A stretch of 64,000 nucleotides of DNA from Nosocomiicoccus massiliensis (GCF_002871345.2 NZ_CP136964.1:186001-250000); one strand, 5' to 3'. Shown: positions 54,080 through 64,000, numbered from the stretch's first letter. Translations and numbers: made by a program. Notes: generated from the sequence alone by a model not told the origin.

Positions 54080-54598
54080 ATGAATTTACGACAGTATGTT
54101 TCTGAAGTAGAAAACTGGCCAAAACCTGGCGTACAGTTTAAAGATATTACGACTATTATGGATAACGGTGAAGCATTTGGCTACGCGGTAGATCAAATTG
54201 CTAAATTCGCTGAAGATAAAGACGTCGATATTATCGTTGGACCGGAAGCACGAGGATTTATTATCGGATGTCCAGTTGCTTATAAGTTAGGTATTGGCTT
54301 TGCGCCAGTGCGTAAACCAAATAAGCTACCGAGAGAAACGATCTCTTATGAGTATGATTTAGAATACGGTACAAACACACTTGAAATTCATAAAGATGCA
54401 ATTAAAAAAGGTCAACGTGTGTTAATTACAGATGACTTACTTGCTACTGGTGGAACGATTGAAGCGGCGATTCATCTTGTTGAAGAGCTCGGTGGTATCG
54501 TAGTCGGACTCGCGTTTTTAATCGAGTTAAACTATTTAAATGGTCGAGATAAAATTAAAGACTATGAAATTATCTCATTATTAGAATATAATGAATAA
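54080..54598 (+). CDS. apt: Adenine phosphoribosyltransferase
   Basis: Apt salvages adenine to AMP using PRPP. The 172-residue protein has [44 protein letters not shown] and the PRPP loop [20 protein letters not shown] precedes the ATG. It is followed by a terminator and relA. Confidence 0.97.
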   Translation: MNLRQYVSEVENWPKPGVQFKDITTIMDNGEAFGYAVDQIAKFAEDKDVDIIVGPEARGFIIGCPVAYKLGIGFAPVRKPNKLPRETISYEYDLEYGTNTLEIHKDAIKKGQRVLITDDLLATGGTIEAAIHLVEELGGIVVGLAFLIELNYLNGRDKIKDYEIISLLEYNE

Positions 54599-54605
54599 TA
54601 ATTAT

Positions 54606-54630
54606 AGTGCCTGAGCAATCAGGCACTTTT
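54606..54630 (+). terminator. Terminator after apt
   Basis: AGTGCCTGA pairs with TCAGGCACT around GCAA, with TTTT. Confidence 0.88.
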
Positions 54631-54661
54631 ACATAACAAGACTTTTAAAGGAAGTGAGATC

Positions 54662-56821
54662 ATGAGTGATAAAGAATACCCATATATTGCTGAAGATGTA
54701 TTTAATTTATGTAGTGCATATATGAATGATGATGAGTTAAATATGGTTAAAGATGCTTATGATCTTGCTGAAAAAGCTCATGATGGTCAATTTAGAAAAA
54801 ATGGATTGCCGTATATTTTACATCCAGTCCAAGTTGCAGGAATTTTAGCAGAGTTAAAGCTCGATGTAGCGACGATTGTCGCAGGATTTTTACACGACGT
54901 TGTAGAAGATACGCCGTATACTCATGAAGATTTAGTAAATATGTTCAATGAAGAAGTTGCGGTAATTGTTGATGGTGTAACGAAGTTAGAAAAAGTAAAG
55001 TACCGTTCACTAGAAGAGCAACAAGCAGAAAACCATAGAAAACTGTTCGTTGCGATCGCAAAAGATGTTCGAGTAATTTTAGTAAAGCTCGCAGATAGAC
55101 TGCACAATATGCGTACGTTAAAAGCGATGCCTGAAGAAAAACAAATTCGTATTTCTAAAGAAACACTTGAAATTTACGCACCGATTGCGAACCGACTCGG
55201 GATTTCGAGTATTAAATGGGAATTAGAAGATATTTCATTACGCTATATCGATCCAAGTGCATATTTTAGAATCGTTAGTTATATGAAAAAGAAACGTAGT
55301 GAACGTGAAGTTATCATTAACAAAGCGATTGAACAAATCGAGAGTGAATTATCAAAATCGCATATCAAACATAGTTTATCTGGTCGCGCAAAACATATTT
55401 ATAGTATTTACCGTAAAATGGAAGACCAACATAAACAATTTGACCAAATTTTTGATTTGCTCGCTGTACGTGTTCTCGTAGATGACATTAGAGACTGTTA
55501 TGCAGTACTTGGTATTATCCATACGATTTGGAAGCCGGTACCTGGTCGTTTTAAAGACTATATCGCAATGCCGAAACAAAATATGTACCAGTCGCTACAC
55601 ACGACAGTTGTAGGCCCAAATGGGGATCCGCTTGAAATACAAATTCGAACGTTTGAAATGCACGAAATCGCAGAGCACGGGGTCGCTGCACACTGGGCAT
55701 ATAAAGAAGGTCAAAAGTTAAGTGCACCGACGAATAACTGGGTTAAAGAAATTGTTGATAACGAGTCATCTTATACGGATGCTGAAGAATTTATGGATGC
55801 ATTAAAGAGCGATATGTTATCTGATAAGATCTATGTATTTACACCAAATGGTGACGTCGTCGAGTTACCACAAGGTGCAGTGCCGATTGATTTTGCGTAT
55901 TCTGTACACTCAGAAGTCGGAAATCAGATGGTCGGAGCAAAAGTAAACGGTAAAATTGTACCGATTGATTTTACGTTAAATACTGGTGATATCGTCGAAA
56001 TTCGTACGAGCAAACAGTCATACGGACCAAGTTTAGACTGGTTAAATCTCGTAAAGTCATCGAGCTCTAAAAATAAAATACGAGCGTTCTTTAAAAAGCA
56101 AGACCGTGAACAAAACGTTGAAAAAGGTCGCCTACAAGTTGAAGAAGAAATTAAGTTAAACGGTTTTAAACTAGAAGAAGCATTAACTGAAAAAACAGTC
56201 GCTCAAGTGTTAGAGCGTTATAATTTAAATCAAATCGATGATCTATATGCAATGGTTGGATATGGTGGTGTAACACCACAGCAAATCGTGAACCGTTTGA
56301 CGAGTCATTTAAAACAAAAAGATACGTCACCTGTTCTTGAAGTAGAACGTAAAAAAGACTTTAAACAAACGACTTCAGAGTCTGGAGTAATTGTTGAAGG
56401 ATTAGACGGTATGCTCGTGAGCCTTGCAAAATGTTGTAACCCGGTTCCAGGAGATGACATCGTCGGCTATATAACAAAAGGTCACGGTGTAAAAGTTCAC
56501 GTCAAAAGTTGTGCGAACATTCAAAATGAAACAGAACGTTTAATCGACGTTTCATGGGTCGGAAGTATCGAGGACAAAGCACGCTATAAAGTGAATTTAG
56601 AAATTCACGGATTCGATCGAAATGGTTTAGTCAATGAAATATTAAACCTCGTGTCTAGTGAGAAAGTTCCGATTACTCAAGTGAGTGGCCAAACGAATAC
56701 GAGTAATCATGCAAAAGTAAATATTTCGATTATGGTTCAATCTAAACCAGATTTACATCGTATCGTCGATAAGATTAAAAATTTAAAAGATATATATAGT
56801 GTTGAGCGCGTGTTTAAATGA
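54662..56821 (+). CDS. relA: Bifunctional (p)ppGpp synthetase/hydrolase (RelA/SpoT homologue)
   Basis: The long RSH enzyme that sets alarmone levels. The 719-residue protein has an N-terminal HD hydrolase ([20 protein letters not shown]), then the synthetase domain ([20 protein letters not shown]). A TGS domain ([24 protein letters not shown]), a conserved-cysteine segment ([10 protein letters not shown]) and an ACT domain complete it. Both active sites look intact. dtd follows after 10 bases. Confidence 0.97.
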   Translation: MSDKEYPYIAEDVFNLCSAYMNDDELNMVKDAYDLAEKAHDGQFRKNGLPYILHPVQVAGILAELKLDVATIVAGFLHDVVEDTPYTHEDLVNMFNEEVAVIVDGVTKLEKVKYRSLEEQQAENHRKLFVAIAKDVRVILVKLADRLHNMRTLKAMPEEKQIRISKETLEIYAPIANRLGISSIKWELEDISLRYIDPSAYFRIVSYMKKKRSEREVIINKAIEQIESELSKSHIKHSLSGRAKHIYSIYRKMEDQHKQFDQIFDLLAVRVLVDDIRDCYAVLGIIHTIWKPVPGRFKDYIAMPKQNMYQSLHTTVVGPNGDPLEIQIRTFEMHEIAEHGVAAHWAYKEGQKLSAPTNNWVKEIVDNESSYTDAEEFMDALKSDMLSDKIYVFTPNGDVVELPQGAVPIDFAYSVHSEVGNQMVGAKVNGKIVPIDFTLNTGDIVEIRTSKQSYGPSLDWLNLVKSSSSKNKIRAFFKKQDREQNVEKGRLQVEEEIKLNGFKLEEALTEKTVAQVLERYNLNQIDDLYAMVGYGGVTPQQIVNRLTSHLKQKDTSPVLEVERKKDFKQTTSESGVIVEGLDGMLVSLAKCCNPVPGDDIVGYITKGHGVKVHVKSCANIQNETERLIDVSWVGSIEDKARYKVNLEIHGFDRNGLVNEILNLVSSEKVPITQVSGQTNTSNHAKVNISIMVQSKPDLHRIVDKIKNLKDIYSVERVFK

Positions 56822-56831
56822 GGTGTTATAA

Positions 56832-57284
56832 GTGAAAGTCGTATTACAAAAAGTGAGTCATGCATCAGTCATTACAAACGAGTTATATAATGAAATCCAA
56901 ACCGGATATATGTTACTCGTCGGTGTGAGTGAGACATCTACGAAAGAAGATGCAAAAAAACTTGCTGAAAAAATTGTAAAGGCAAGAGTATTTGAAGATA
57001 ACGACGGAAAAATTAACTTGTCGATCAAAGATGTCGGAGGAGAAATTTTAAGTATTTCTCAGTTTACGTTATATGCAGATGTCAGAAAAGGAAACCGTCC
57101 ATCGTTTGTCGATGCTGCGAGTAAAGAGCATGCAAACGAGTTATATGAATACTTTAATGAGCAACTAAGAGAAGCAGGAGTTCTCGTTAAAACTGGATTT
57201 TTCGGAGCGCATATGGATGTGCGACTCACAAATAGTGGGCCGATTACTATTATATATGAAGCCAAAGAAGGTAAGATTATTTAA
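56832..57284 (+). CDS. dtd: D-aminoacyl-tRNA deacylase
   Basis: Dtd removes D-amino acids (and glycine from tRNA-Ala) mischarged on tRNA. The 150-residue protein has the two signature motifs SQFTLYAD and NSGPITII. The start is GTG 56832 behind TGAGGTG. The stop overlaps the amidase start by one base. Confidence 0.96.
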   Translation: MKVVLQKVSHASVITNELYNEIQTGYMLLVGVSETSTKEDAKKLAEKIVKARVFEDNDGKINLSIKDVGGEILSISQFTLYADVRKGNRPSFVDAASKEHANELYEYFNEQLREAGVLVKTGFFGAHMDVRLTNSGPITIIYEAKEGKII

Positions 57285-58012
57285 TGAATGGAATAAAGGC
57301 ATTCTTAAAAAAGGTCGGCCAATTTTTAATTTGGTTTCTTAAAACAAAAAAGCATGTATATGTAAAACCGTTATTTATATTTGTAACGTCTTTAATATTT
57401 ATTTTTTCATTTATTTACATCGTAAAATCATATGAACCAAAAAATAATTATCAAAATATAACGATTGATTTTACAGAAAAGAAATATGACTTTAAAGGAA
57501 AAACAATCGTCATTGACCCTGGTCACGGTGGTACAGATCCAGGGGCACCGTCATACTACGGTGAAAACGAGGCAACGATTGTGTTATCCGTTGCGCTAAA
57601 GTTAGAAAAAGTGTTGAAACAATCGAATGCAAAAGTTGTCATGATTCGTAATTCTAATAAAACAGTAGAACTCGATGACCGTGAAGTCGAAGGAGATATT
57701 TTTATCTCACTTCATAGTGATGCGTTTGAATCTCCAGAACCTACTGGCTTTAAAACATTCTATACTCATGATAACCAAAAAGACTTAGCAACTGCTATGA
57801 ATGAAGGTTTAGACCGTTACGCACTGTTACCGAATAATGGCGTTGAAGTTATGGGATATCAAGTAACAGAACAACTCGATTATCCTGCGACGTTAGTCGA
57901 ACTCGGATTTTTAAGTAACGACGTTGATGATTATTTACTTAATACTGACGATTATCAAAATCGTTTAGTTAAAGGACTATTAGATGGCTTAGAAATATAT
58001 CTTGAAGAGTAG
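57284..58012 (+). CDS. N-acetylmuramoyl-L-alanine amidase, membrane-anchored
   Basis: A 242-residue amidase_3 protein. A cytoplasmic basic N-terminus and one membrane helix (PLFIFVTSLIFIFSFIYIV) anchor it outside. Zinc ligands are the histidine in IDPGHGGTDPG, the glutamate in GENEATIV and the histidine in SLHSDAF; the catalytic glutamate is in VELGFLSN. It cleaves the bond between muramic acid and the stem peptide. The gene lies between dtd and the hisS T-box, as in Staphylococcus. Confidence 0.92.
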   Translation: MNGIKAFLKKVGQFLIWFLKTKKHVYVKPLFIFVTSLIFIFSFIYIVKSYEPKNNYQNITIDFTEKKYDFKGKTIVIDPGHGGTDPGAPSYYGENEATIVLSVALKLEKVLKQSNAKVVMIRNSNKTVELDDREVEGDIFISLHSDAFESPEPTGFKTFYTHDNQKDLATAMNEGLDRYALLPNNGVEVMGYQVTEQLDYPATLVELGFLSNDVDDYLLNTDDYQNRLVKGLLDGLEIYLEE

Positions 58013-58020
58013 ATAAACAT

Positions 58021-58050
58021 TTGACTATAAGTACGATATTAATTTATAAT
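58021..58050 (+). promoter_or_regulatory. Promoter of the hisS-aspS operon
   Basis: TTGACT (58021-58026) and TATAAT (58045-58050) with an 18-base spacer, just upstream of the T-box. Confidence 0.75.
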
Positions 58051-58054
58051 TTAT

Positions 58055-58257
58055 TTAATCTAACTATAGAAGAAGTACGTTTAAAAATGAGCGAGCAGAG
58101 ACGTCATGTTTGGTGAGAATGACGCATTTTAAAATGTTACAGACACTTCTATATATTAATAAAATAATTTTTAATGAAGAGTAAACCATTACTAAATTAG
58201 GGTGGCACCACGATATATTCGTCCCTTATACCATAAGCGGTATAAGGGATATTTTTA
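58055..58257 (+). ncRNA. T-box leader (histidine type) controlling hisS-aspS
   Basis: The T-box core AGGGTGGCACCACG is at 58199-58212. Stem I closes with TATAGAAG (58065-58072) and CTTCTATA (58146-58153), and CAC at 58144-58146 is well placed as the histidine specifier codon. A terminator hairpin, TCCCTTATACC with its complement (58222-58249), and a T run end the leader. Uncharged tRNA-His should favour the antiterminator and allow transcription into hisS and aspS. Confidence 0.9.
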
Positions 58258-58270
58258 TGGAGGGAAATGT

Positions 58271-59527
58271 ATGATACAAATACCACGCGGTACGCAAGAT
58301 ATTTTACCGAAAGATTCTTATAAGTGGCAGTTTATTGAAGACACACTTATAGACGTTTGTGAAAAGTACAATTATCAAGAAATTAGAACACCAATTTTCG
58401 AAAGTACAGATTTATTCGTAAGAGCTGTTGGGGATACGACAGATATCGTCAATAAAGAAATGTACACGTTTAAAGATAAAGGCGATAGAAGTATGACACT
58501 TCGTCCTGAAGGTACAGCACCGGTCGTACGTAGTTATATTGAAAACAAAATGTACGGCGACCCCAATCAACCGATTAAAGTCTTCTACAATCAGCCGATG
58601 TTCAGATACGAACGTCAACAAAAAGGGCGTTACAGACAGTTCGTTCAGTTCGGTGTAGAAGCGATCGGTGTTGAAGATCCGTTAATCGATGTTGAAATTT
58701 TAAGCATGCTGATGGCGTTTTACGAGTCATTTGGTTTAAAAGATTTAGAGTTACACATTAACTCAATTGGTGACTTTGATAGTCGTAAAGAGTATCAAAA
58801 AGCACTTCAAGAACATTTTAGACCGAGTATTGATGAGTTTTGTTCTGACTGTCAGTCACGAATCGATTCAAATCCAATGAGAATATTAGACTGTAAAAAA
58901 GATAAAAATCACCCGTTAATGGCGACAGCACCAAAAATCACTGATTACTTAAATGAAGAATCACTGTCGTATTACGAAAAAGTAAAATCTCAACTCGACA
59001 AAATCGGTATTAAATACGTCGAAGATCCGAATTTAGTTCGTGGACTCGACTATTACACACATACTGCATTTGAATTAATGAGTACTTCAGATGGTTTTGG
59101 TTCGATTACTACGCTCGCAGGTGGTGGTCGATATAACGGTTTAGTAGAAATGTTAGACGGTCCGAAAGAAACAGGTATCGGATTTGCTTTATCTATTGAA
59201 CGATTACTACTTGCACTTGAAGCAGAAGGTATAGAGATTAAAAACCCTCACACGCTAGATTTATATGTTGTGACGATAGGGGAAGAAGCAAGAGACTATG
59301 CGAGCGTGTTATTATCACGGTTAAGAAAAAATAAATTGACTGTCGATATGGATTATAAAGCTCGTGGTGTCGGAGCTCAGTTTAGAGATGCAGACCGTAA
59401 AGGTGCGACTTATACAATTGTATTAGGTGAAAATGAACTTGAAACTGGTCAAGTCAAATTAAAACATATGGCAACAGGAGAAGAAGTCGAAACTTCAATT
59501 GAAAACTTAGGGGAGGCTATTAAATAA
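58271..59527 (+). CDS. hisS: Histidyl-tRNA synthetase
   Basis: A 418-residue class II synthetase. Motif 1 and 2 regions are visible ([21 protein letters not shown]), the histidine-binding segments are [14 protein letters not shown] and GGGRYNGL, and motif 3 is [15 protein letters not shown] 58271 behind GGAGGG is the true start; upstream frame lies within the T-box. aspS starts on the last base of its stop. Confidence 0.97.
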   Translation: MIQIPRGTQDILPKDSYKWQFIEDTLIDVCEKYNYQEIRTPIFESTDLFVRAVGDTTDIVNKEMYTFKDKGDRSMTLRPEGTAPVVRSYIENKMYGDPNQPIKVFYNQPMFRYERQQKGRYRQFVQFGVEAIGVEDPLIDVEILSMLMAFYESFGLKDLELHINSIGDFDSRKEYQKALQEHFRPSIDEFCSDCQSRIDSNPMRILDCKKDKNHPLMATAPKITDYLNEESLSYYEKVKSQLDKIGIKYVEDPNLVRGLDYYTHTAFELMSTSDGFGSITTLAGGGRYNGLVEMLDGPKETGIGFALSIERLLLALEAEGIEIKNPHTLDLYVVTIGEEARDYASVLLSRLRKNKLTVDMDYKARGVGAQFRDADRKGATYTIVLGENELETGQVKLKHMATGEEVETSIENLGEAIK

Positions 59528-61284
59528 TGAGTAGAACACTCGTATTAGAAACGTTAGAACGATTAAACGAAACAGTAACATTAAAAGGCTGGGTACAACG
59601 CCGTCGTGACTTAGGTGGGTTAATCTTTATCGACTTAAGAGATGCTTCAGGCGTCGTACAAGTTGTTTTTAATCAAGATTATAAAGAAGCAACTGAAATT
59701 GCAGACACACTACGCTCAGAGTACGTTATTGAAGTAACTGGTGAAGTCGTTAAACGTGACCCGTCGACAGTGAACGAAAACATTAAAACAGGTGAGTTAG
59801 AAGTCGTTGCAAATACACTTAAAGTGTTATCTAAAGCGCAAACTCCACCATTCCAAATTGAAGATGAAGACGTAAGTGAAGACGTCAGACTAAAATATCG
59901 TTACGTCGATTTAAAACGTCAACGTTTACAAGAAACATTAAGAACACGCCATAAAACTACTGCAGCAATTCGTGAATTTTTAAATGACGAATTTTTCGTA
60001 GATGTTGAAACACCGTTTTTATCTAAATCAACACCAGAAGGTGCACGTGACTATTTAGTACCGTCACGTATTCACCACGGTGAATTTTATGCATTACCAC
60101 AGTCACCACAAATTTATAAGCAACTACTTATGTTAAGTGGTTTTGAAAGATATTATCAAATCGTAAAATGTTTCCGTGATGAGGACTTACGTCGTGACCG
60201 TCAACCAGAGTTTACTCAAGTGGATATCGAAAAGTCTTTCACTGACGTTGAAGATATGATCGACTTAAACGAACGTTTATTAAAACACGTATTTAAAACA
60301 GTCAAAGGCTTAGACATTGAAACACCATTTGCACGTATGACATATGATGATGCGATGTTACGTTACGGTGTAGATAAGCCAGATACACGTTTTGATATGG
60401 AACTCGTAGAACTTAGCGAATTTAGTAAGAACGTCGACTTTAAAGTGTTTAAATCTACAGTTGAAAACGGTGGAATCGTTAAAGCAATCGTCGTTAAAAA
60501 CAATGCAGACAAATACTCTAGAAAAGATATCGAAGCACTTGAAGAGTACGTAAAATTATACGGCGCTAAAGGACTAGCTTGGTTAAAATATAACGACGAA
60601 GCATTCTCAGGTCCAATTGCTAAATTCTTTGACGATGAAAAACAATCAGAATTAAAAGAACTATTAAGCGTTGAAGACAATGACCTCGTATTTTTCGGCG
60701 CAGATAAAGCATCTGTTGTAAATGCAAGTCTAGGTAACTTAAGAAATAAACTTGGTAAAGAGTTAGAGTTAATCGACGAAGATAAATACAACTTCGTATG
60801 GATTACAGATTGGCCATTATTTGAATACGATGAAGAGGAAGAACGCTTTGTTGCAGCACACCATCCGTTTACGTCACCAAAAGAAGAAGATATCGAGCTA
60901 CTAGAAACAACACCAGAAAAAGTAAAAGCAAATGCTTATGACATCGTATTAAACGGTTATGAACTCGGTGGAGGGTCAATACGTATTTCTGATCCTGAAC
61001 TTCAAGAGAAAATGTTCAAAGCACTTGGTTTCTCTGAAAAAGAAATGCACGATCAGTTTGGTTTCTTAATCGAAGCATTTAAATATGGAGCACCACCACA
61101 TGGTGGTTTAGCATACGGATTAGATCGTCTCGTTATGTTACTAACAAAAACAGATAATATCCGTGACGTTATTGCATTCCCTAAAACAAGTAGTGCACAA
61201 GACTTAATGATGGATTCACCATCGTTTGTTTCAAACAGACAATTAAACGAATTACATCTTCAAATTAAACCAGAAGGTAAGTAA
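59527..61284 (+). CDS. aspS: Aspartyl-tRNA synthetase
   Basis: A 585-residue bacterial-type class IIb synthetase: an N-terminal OB domain ([23 protein letters not shown]), then the catalytic core ([44 protein letters not shown]), the GAD insertion, and [14 protein letters not shown] as motif 3. It is co-transcribed with hisS under the T-box, as in Staphylococcus. Confidence 0.97.
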   Translation: MSRTLVLETLERLNETVTLKGWVQRRRDLGGLIFIDLRDASGVVQVVFNQDYKEATEIADTLRSEYVIEVTGEVVKRDPSTVNENIKTGELEVVANTLKVLSKAQTPPFQIEDEDVSEDVRLKYRYVDLKRQRLQETLRTRHKTTAAIREFLNDEFFVDVETPFLSKSTPEGARDYLVPSRIHHGEFYALPQSPQIYKQLLMLSGFERYYQIVKCFRDEDLRRDRQPEFTQVDIEKSFTDVEDMIDLNERLLKHVFKTVKGLDIETPFARMTYDDAMLRYGVDKPDTRFDMELVELSEFSKNVDFKVFKSTVENGGIVKAIVVKNNADKYSRKDIEALEEYVKLYGAKGLAWLKYNDEAFSGPIAKFFDDEKQSELKELLSVEDNDLVFFGADKASVVNASLGNLRNKLGKELELIDEDKYNFVWITDWPLFEYDEEEERFVAAHHPFTSPKEEDIELLETTPEKVKANAYDIVLNGYELGGGSIRISDPELQEKMFKALGFSEKEMHDQFGFLIEAFKYGAPPHGGLAYGLDRLVMLLTKTDNIRDVIAFPKTSSAQDLMMDSPSFVSNRQLNELHLQIKPEGK

Positions 61285-61287
61285 TAA

Positions 61288-61320
61288 AAAAGAAGCTTAG
61301 CGATTGCTAAGCTTCTTTTA
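61288..61320. terminator. Bidirectional terminator between aspS and the oxidase gene
   Basis: AGAAGCTTAGC at 61291-61301 pairs with 61306-61316 around GATT, with A and T runs outside. Confidence 0.88.
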
Positions 61321-61325
61321 TTTGA

Positions 61326-63014
61326 TTACCAAGCTTTAAATCCTGGTGATCCTGGAATGTTTTCTGTAAAGATTTGTGAGATTGGAACTGTGTATGCAAT
61401 TACGACTAAGAAAATCGTAATGATGATTAATAATCTCCAGTTTTCAACCCATTTAAGTGGTGCATCTCCATCGTCCATAAATCGAGCGATAGGGAATTCT
61501 TCGACAACATCTGTCTTCGGTGTTCTAAGTGATAAGAAGAATGCGAAGAATGCGATGATGATAGCGATTAGTAAGAATGAACCACCAATTGCTTGTAATA
61601 ACTGATAACTGATCCACTCTTGAGCTACTTCATGCCCACCGTATTCAGAGAATGTTGAACGACGAGGGGCACCTTTGATACCTGCCATGTGCATTGCAAA
61701 TGACATAATACCCATACCTAATGCCCACGTGTATGCTAACCATAAACCAAGTGAGTTTGTAAGTTTAGTCATTCTACCACCGACTAAGTGCGGAAGTAAG
61801 AACATCATTGCTGCAAAGTAAGTTAATACAACTGGTGTACCAACTGTAATGTGGAAGTGTCCAACGACCCACATCGTGTTGTGAACGACCTGGTTCATTT
61901 GACCAGATGCGTTGATGATACCACCGATACCACCAGGTACGAAGAATAACATACCGACAAACTGTAATACGAATCTTGAGTCGTTCCAAGGTAATTTCTT
62001 AAACCAATCGAATAAACCTGTCGCACCATTTTTACGTCCGAATGTTTCAAATGATGCAAATAAACTAAATGCTGTAATGAGAGATGGTACGATAACCATG
62101 AACGTTAATACAACTTGGAGTCCTTTCCAGAATGCATCGATTCCTGGTTCAACTAATTGGTGGTGGATACCAACCGGAATTGAGAAGAATAGGAATAATA
62201 CGAAACTTAAACGTGCAAGTTTATCTGAGAAACCTTTAACTCCGATAATTTTAGGTAATATTGAATACCAAACCATATATGCTGGTAATAACCAGAAGTA
62301 TACAAGTGCGTGTCCAAAGTACCAGAATAACGTACGTGTAAGTTTAACGTTAACTGTATCGATTAATCCGAATGACCAAGGGATAAGTTGAGTTAAAGCT
62401 GATGTTGCGATACCGATGTTACATACGTACCACATGACGTTGTTAATCACAGCGAAGTAAGCAATCGCAGGTGTTTTTTGACCTGGATTTTCTTTTTTCC
62501 ATCTAAAGTAACGCTTAGTCTGAGCACCTGTTGCGAACCATGTACCTACGATGACGAGTGTTAAACCAACATAGAAGATACCGTGTGCTTTAAGTGGTGC
62601 ATAGAATGTATATAATACTGATGCTTGGTTAGTTGCAATCATCACTGCAGCCATTAACGTACCGATTGTCATTAACCAAAAACCGATCCAACCTGACTTT
62701 CTTTCTCCGTCAGTTAAACTACCCATTGCTCTTGAAACAACAGCAGTTTGGAATCCTACAATAAAGAAGAATGTAAGAACTAATGCAAGAATAACACCGT
62801 GTAACGTTAAGATTTGGTAGTATCCAATATTAAACGGTAATTCAAAATATCCTGAACGAACAAATGTCTGTAATGCCCCTGCGAATCCACCAACTACGAG
62901 TGCAAAAATTACCCATAAGAAGTTCGCAAGAACTAATTTTGCGTCTTTTCTATTAATGACTGTGTCTGCTTTGTATAATTCATTTTTAGTTGTGTTTTTA
63001 TAAGACTTCGCCAT
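61326..63014 (-). CDS. cbaA: b(o/a)3-type cytochrome oxidase subunit I
   Basis: The catalytic heme-copper subunit of a ba3-type oxidase. The 562-residue protein has about 13 membrane helices. FGHALVYFWLLPAYMVWY carries the CuB histidine and the crosslinked tyrosine, GIHHQLVEPG the next two CuB ligands, and WVVGHFHITVG the heme ligands. The layout matches the Thermus ba3 enzyme, not the aa3 or quinol types, so cytochrome c should be the donor. The start overlaps the subunit II stop by one base. Confidence 0.93.
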   Translation of the reverse strand: MAKSYKNTTKNELYKADTVINRKDAKLVLANFLWVIFALVVGGFAGALQTFVRSGYFELPFNIGYYQILTLHGVILALVLTFFFIVGFQTAVVSRAMGSLTDGERKSGWIGFWLMTIGTLMAAVMIATNQASVLYTFYAPLKAHGIFYVGLTLVIVGTWFATGAQTKRYFRWKKENPGQKTPAIAYFAVINNVMWYVCNIGIATSALTQLIPWSFGLIDTVNVKLTRTLFWYFGHALVYFWLLPAYMVWYSILPKIIGVKGFSDKLARLSFVLFLFFSIPVGIHHQLVEPGIDAFWKGLQVVLTFMVIVPSLITAFSLFASFETFGRKNGATGLFDWFKKLPWNDSRFVLQFVGMLFFVPGGIGGIINASGQMNQVVHNTMWVVGHFHITVGTPVVLTYFAAMMFLLPHLVGGRMTKLTNSLGLWLAYTWALGMGIMSFAMHMAGIKGAPRRSTFSEYGGHEVAQEWISYQLLQAIGGSFLLIAIIIAFFAFFLSLRTPKTDVVEEFPIARFMDDGDAPLKWVENWRLLIIITIFLVVIAYTVPISQIFTENIPGSPGFKAW

Positions 63015-63496
63015 TATTCTTCACTCCCGACAACTTTAATGATTGATGTCATGTCCGTATGGCCAGTCCCACAATATTCGTTACATACAACTAAAAATTC
63101 GCCTTCTTTATTGAAAGTTGCATGATATTTAGAGATTAACCCCGGCTCTACCATCATGTTAATATTTGTCTTTGCTACTTCTAAACCGTGAATCACGTCT
63201 GGAGTTGTTACCATTACACGAACTCTAGAACCTTTCGGGATTTCGACTTCAGCAGGTTCATATCTAAACATGCTTGCGACCATGTATAAGTCATAATCGA
63301 ATCCTTCTTCTTGTGACTCATATAAACCTGGTTCTTTAAATCTTGCATCGTCTCTCACGTGATCAGGGTTAATTGTTTCAATACCTGATGCTGCAGGTGA
63401 GTGACCTTGGTGAACTGCTGAAATTCCTAAAATAACAAGGAATAAGATTAATGAACCAGTTCCAAAGCTTAACCATATCTTTTCGTACTTATGCAT
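63014..63496 (-). CDS. cbaB: b(o/a)3-type cytochrome oxidase subunit II (CuA)
   Basis: A 160-residue protein with one N-terminal membrane anchor and an external cupredoxin domain. The CuA ligands are the histidine in DVIHGLEV and the cluster CNEYCGTGHTDM. It accepts electrons from cytochrome c and passes them to subunit I. The Sco protein at 35029 is a likely copper donor. AAAGGTGAAAT precedes the ATG. Confidence 0.93.
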   Translation of the reverse strand: MHKYEKIWLSFGTGSLILFLVILGISAVHQGHSPAASGIETINPDHVRDDARFKEPGLYESQEEGFDYDLYMVASMFRYEPAEVEIPKGSRVRVMVTTPDVIHGLEVAKTNINMMVEPGLISKYHATFNKEGEFLVVCNEYCGTGHTDMTSIIKVVGSEE

Positions 63497-63515
63497 TTAT
63501 TTCACCTTTCCTTTT

Positions 63516-63695
63516 TACATTCTTTCCATAAATAACCAGAATACACCTAGCCAAGAAACTAACATTAGTGCGCCGAGTGCCATCGTAAAGAAAAACGTGC
63601 CTCGTAAATCTAAATTATGTACATCTTCAGTGACATTTTCGTTTTTTACAATATCTTTGTCATCATTTTGATGTACGACTTTTTTATCAGCCATA
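63516..63695 (-). CDS. Cytochrome oxidase subunit IIa-like protein, 59 residues
   Basis: A small protein with a polar N-terminal half and one C-terminal membrane helix (TFFFTMALGALMLVSWLGVF). This is the size and form of the third, single-helix subunit (IIa) of ba3 oxidases, and it is first in the operon, 19 bases before subunit II. GGAAGGTG precedes the ATG. It is short enough to be missed by gene finders. Confidence 0.75.
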
Positions 63696-63732
63696 GTAAT
63701 TCACCTTCCAATTCCGTATTCTTATACCTTTA

Positions 63733-63738
63733 TTGTAG
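63733..63738 (-). promoter_or_regulatory. -10 box of the oxidase operon
   Basis: TACAAT on the minus strand, with no good -35 hexamer. The absence of a -35 and the CRP/FNR-type site upstream fit an activator-dependent promoter. Confidence 0.55.
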
Positions 63739-63760
63739 TGTATTTACCCTTTTAAAAAAG

Positions 63761-63774
63761 TGATAAAAGTCACA
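63761..63774. promoter_or_regulatory. CRP/FNR-type site 1
   Basis: GTGATAAAAGTCAC (GTGA-N6-TCAC). Its centre is 41.5 bases upstream of the start point predicted from the oxidase -10 box, the classic class II activator position. Confidence 0.7.
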
Positions 63775-63824
63775 CTTTGACTTATTTTCGTAACAATTTC
63801 ATAGATATTTGTGATGTTTTTCTT

Positions 63825-63838
63825 GAAAACGTTCACAA
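63825..63838. promoter_or_regulatory. Candidate CcpA site (cre)
   Basis: TGAAAACGTTCACA matches TGWNANCGNTNWCA at every defined position. It lies between the oxidase and regulator promoters. Confidence 0.5.
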
Positions 63839-63853
63839 TATATGCTGTAAAAA

Positions 63854-63867
63854 GTGATAAAAGTCAC
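63854..63867. promoter_or_regulatory. CRP/FNR-type site 2
   Basis: An identical GTGATAAAAGTCAC, 93 bases from site 1. It overlaps the region just upstream of TATGAT (63872-63877), the likely -10 of the regulator gene, so it probably gives autorepression. Confidence 0.65.
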
Positions 63868-63897
63868 AAAATATGATAGAATTTTGTTTAAAGGGAA

Positions 63898-64000
63898 GTG
63901 ATTACTATCTCGAATTCTCAATTATTTAAACCTGAACTTATCCTTAAATACATAAAGCAAAATGGTAATGAATTAAAATTAAAGAAAAACGAATTTATTT
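63898..64000 (+). CDS. CRP/FNR-family regulator, N-terminal part only
   Basis: The frame runs off the right edge. Visible residues after a possible GTG are SQLFKPELILKYIKQNG, then ELKLKKNEFI, which match the start of the cyclic-nucleotide-binding-like domain of CRP/FNR proteins. The start is uncertain: the GTG overlaps the AAGGGAAGTG ribosome site, and no ATG or TTG fits downstream. Two CRP/FNR-type sites lie between it and the oxidase operon, in support of the call. Confidence 0.6.
   Translation, partial: MITISNSQLFKPELILKYIKQNGNELKLKKNEFI

Noticed and set aside
58202..58270. Upstream extension of HisS
   Set aside because: The extension lies in the T-box terminator. Homologues begin at the ATG at 58271, which has a proper ribosome site.
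61912..62391. Plus-strand ORF of 159 codons inside the oxidase subunit I gene
   Set aside because: It is fully antisense to conserved membrane helices of subunit I and has no independent support.

Overview
The window reads as a low-GC Firmicute chromosome from the family Staphylococcaceae. Three staphylococcal gene orders are visible. They are mutL - alpha/beta hydrolase - miaA - glutathione-peroxidase homologue - hflX - YnbB; lexA divergent from sosA - DUF896 - tkt - yneF; and comC - radC - mreCD - rplU - prp - rpmA - obg - ruvAB - queA - tgt - yajC - secDF - recJ - apt - relA - dtd - amidase - hisS - aspS. The b(o/a)3-type oxidase at the right end, the missing hfq and the missing glutamine synthetase genes near hflX argue for a non-Staphylococcus genus such as Jeotgalicoccus, Nosocomiicoccus, Salinicoccus or Macrococcus. 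The genus is an inference and is not settled by the sequence.

Layout. 1-6.5 kb: mismatch repair, tRNA modification and ribosome rescue. 6.5-9.8 kb: a small catabolic group (2-hydroxyacid dehydrogenase, M20 ureido/carbamoyl hydrolase, carbamate kinase). An intact IS1182-family element then sits inside the carbamate-kinase terminator hairpin, followed by a CynX/NimT-type transporter and SelO. 14.0-24.6 kb is an accessory, AT-rich region. It holds hicAB, two tandem YkvI-type transporters, a complete Fst/par-type type I toxin-antitoxin locus, a probable small RNA, decayed pieces of a plasmid LtrC/Toprim-like gene, two facing ABC exporters, a second RsgA-type GTPase, and solo ends and a short derivative of the same IS. 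24.7-37 kb: the SOS control region, transketolase, CcdA/CcdC, SbcCD, a Sco copper chaperone, and a TetR-SMR efflux cassette with two matching operators. 37.0-37.7 kb: a tandem duplication made of the decayed 3' end of an SMR gene and a three-hairpin array. 37.9-61.3 kb: the conserved comC-to-aspS block. It is interrupted between radC and mreC by an acetyltransferase, dihydrofolate reductase, a membrane protein and a structured leader or small RNA. 61.3-64 kb: the ba3 oxidase genes (subunits I, II and IIa), divergent from a CRP/FNR-family regulator.

How the parts work together. The Sco protein, CcdA/CcdC and the ba3 oxidase are respiratory assembly and function genes. A CRP/FNR-type half-site pair sits 41.5 bp upstream of the predicted oxidase start point, which suggests direct control by the neighbouring regulator. 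LexA, SosA, RuvAB, SbcCD, RecJ and MutL give a dense repair content. HisS is controlled by a T-box. The most interesting candidates for new biology are the exporter/RsgA module with small overlapping ORFs (18.8-24.1 kb), the duplicated hairpin array (37.0-37.6 kb), the unassigned structured RNA (41.2-41.36 kb), the cysteine-less peroxidase homologue (3.4 kb), and the way this IS places its own terminator next to the host hairpins it invades.
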